Assembly (NCBI GenBank): GCA_905478975.1
Contig: CAJQKW010000029.1
Location: forward strand, 1 to 42,735
Length of the DNA: 42,735 nucleotides
DNA from: an uncultured Pseudomonadales bacterium
GTDB taxonomy: Bacteria; Pseudomonadota; Gammaproteobacteria; Pseudomonadales; Porticoccaceae
Direction: 5' to 3'
A program made the position numbers and the translations under genes. Each line of letters opens with the position of its first letter. Within the stretch, counting starts at the first letter, position 1. A model generated the notes under the pieces. The model did no database searches, was not told where the DNA came from, and saw only the letters and a program-made list of their open reading frames with translations. Of this stretch, positions 41,852-42,735 are shown one piece after another.

Positions 41852-41961
41852 GGATGCAATGCAGGGCAAGCATCTGAGACCTCGAGCAACAGGGATGTTG
41901 CTCAAGAGCGTACAGGGAAGTATTTACAGCGTGTCTCAGATGCTTGCCCTGTGTTGCATCC
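41852..41961. repeat. 110-bp imperfect palindrome (REP/MITE-like) between prfB and lysS
   Basis: 29-bp inverted arms at 41852-41880 and 41933-41961 include GCATCTGAGAC and AGGGCAAG. They differ at only two positions, and both of these become G-U pairs in a plus-strand RNA. Nested inside is GAGCAAC (41884-41890) with GTTGCTC (41897-41903). It could be a non-autonomous mobile element or extragenic palindrome. No gene lies in the 286-base spacer 41795-42080. Confidence 0.8.
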
Positions 41962-42010
41962 GTGTTTAATACTCCGTGCCACTTTACTGAGATCCTTCGC
42001 TGCGCTCAGG

Positions 42011-42078
42011 ATGACTCGGGTGGAGCGCTCCTGATGACTCGGGTAGAGCGCTCCGGATGACTCGGGTAGAGCGCTCAG
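42011..42078. repeat. Three 23-bp tandem repeats abutting the prfB stop
   Basis: Units starting ATGACTCGGG and ending GAGCGCTC begin at 42011, 42034 and 42057, an exact 23-base period with few differences. They follow a TCCTTCGCTGCGCTCAGGA hairpin-like sequence (41992-42011) of the extragenic palindrome kind. The last unit ends two bases before the prfB stop. Confidence 0.85.
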
Positions 42079-42080
42079 TT

Positions 42081-42735
42081 TTAAAGACCAGCTTTTAGCG
42101 AAGCCACAATAAACTGATCCAACTTGCCATCCAACACCGCCTGAGTATTACGCGTCTCCACACTAGTACGCAAATCCTTAATTCGCGCATCATCCAACAC
42201 ATAAGAGCGAATTTGACTACCCCAGCCAATATCCGACTTAGTATCCTCAGTCGCCTGCGCCGCCTCAGCGCGCTTCAGCATCTCCGCCTCGTACAACTTA
42301 GCGCGCAGCATCTGCCAACACTTATCGCGGTTTTGGTGCTGCGACCTCTGACTCTGACACTGCACCACAATACCACTGGGCTCATGGGTCAGGCGCACCG
42401 CAGAATCGGTCTTATTAATATGCTGACCACCAGCGCCAGACGCCCGGTAAGTATCAGTACGCACATCCGACGAACCAATCTCAATCTCAATATTGTCATC
42501 GATCTCCGGCGACACATAGACCGCCGAAAACGACGTATGGCGACGATTGCCCGAATCAAACGGCGACTTGCGCACCAAGCGGTGCACACCAATCTCGGTG
42601 CGCAACCAACCAAAGGCATATTCGCCACTTATCTGCACCGTCGCACTCTTAATACCAGCTACATCACCAGCAGAGCACTCCACCAGCTCCGCCTTAAAAC
42701 CCTTATCGTCCGCCCAGCGCAAATACATACGCAAC
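42081..42735 (-). CDS. prfB: Peptide chain release factor 2, C-terminal part
   Basis: This is the C-terminal about 218 residues of RF2, which releases the peptide at UGA and UAA codons. The GGQ motif that reaches the peptidyl-transferase centre is present in [16 protein letters not shown]. Upstream is the typical [16 protein letters not shown] and [13 protein letters not shown]. The frame runs off the right edge, so the start, the SPF anticodon-like loop and the programmed frameshift site lie outside the window. It is on the same strand as lysS and upstream of it. Confidence 0.96.
   Translation of the reverse strand, partial: LRMYLRWADDKGFKAELVECSAGDVAGIKSATVQISGEYAFGWLRTEIGVHRLVRKSPFDSGNRRHTSFSAVYVSPEIDDNIEIEIGSSDVRTDTYRASGAGGQHINKTDSAVRLTHEPSGIVVQCQSQRSQHQNRDKCWQMLRAKLYEAEMLKRAEAAQATEDTKSDIGWGSQIRSYVLDDARIKDLRTSVETRNTQAVLDGKLDQFIVASLKAGL

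Noticed and set aside
42011-42078. Possible CRISPR array
   Set aside because: The units are contiguous with no spacers between them, there are only three, and no cas gene is present.
42081-42735. Programmed frameshift of prfB
   Set aside because: The frameshift site lies near the gene's 5' end, which is outside the window, so nothing can be said about it.

Overview
The window looks like a chromosomal segment of a marine-type gammaproteobacterium. The prfB-lysS adjacency at the right end is the arrangement known from Escherichia coli and relatives. The large number of TonB, Rieske, SDR and MDR genes resembles oligotrophic marine gammaproteobacteria of the SAR92/OM60 sort, but that placement is inference and no taxonomic marker is decisive here. 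Coding density is high. No tRNA, rRNA, CRISPR array, transposase or phage gene was seen.

Layout. 1-178 is the tail of a cytochrome c gene with a terminator. 380-700 is a putidaredoxin-like [2Fe-2S] ferredoxin. 927-10194 is a nine-gene plus-strand run: an acetoin-dehydrogenase-type 2-oxoacid dehydrogenase complex (E1 alpha, E1 beta, E2, E3), a DUF35 Zn-ribbon/OB protein with a thiolase-like partner, a Rieske oxygenase alpha subunit, a Rieske ferredoxin and an MDR reductase. 10203-18956 holds small divergent and convergent units: GFA/SDR/MDR, SnoaL/ABM, esterase/MDR, and a five-gene SnoaL-SRPBCC-ABM-Rieske-ThuA operon. 19123-24286 is a minus-strand operon of two acyl-CoA dehydrogenases, two SDRs and a CYP101-like cytochrome P450. 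An acyl-CoA ligase and a divergent TonB-dependent receptor follow. 28777-36775 is an eight-gene minus-strand operon: three SDRs, a Rieske oxygenase, an exported VOC protein, an exported DUF3604 protein, an MDR and a further SDR. 37044-40084 holds a TetR regulator, an ACAD11-like acyl-CoA dehydrogenase and an enoyl-CoA hydratase. lysS and a partial prfB, with a repeat-rich spacer between them, end the window.

How it may work together. The gene content fits catabolism of a hydrophobic alicyclic compound, with a terpenoid or norisoprenoid as the best guess. Uptake would be through the TonB receptor, hydroxylation by the P450cam-like enzyme and putidaredoxin-like ferredoxin, and oxidation or reduction by SDR and MDR enzymes. 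Rieske oxygenases would attack further, followed by CoA activation, beta-oxidation (paired ACADs, ECH), and C-C cleavage by the thiolase-like/DUF35 pair and the acyloin/diketone-type dehydrogenase complex. The substrate is not proven. No ferredoxin reductase, Rieske reductase or Baeyer-Villiger enzyme is visible in the window.

The most notable signal outside the genes is a recurrent 22-bp near-palindrome, AAACmAAC-N6-GTTTkTTT. It occurs in front of the ferredoxin, the nine-gene operon, the ACAD/P450 operon, the TonB receptor, the eight-gene operon and the tetR gene, with weaker versions elsewhere. This suggests that the whole region is one regulon controlled by the local TetR protein.
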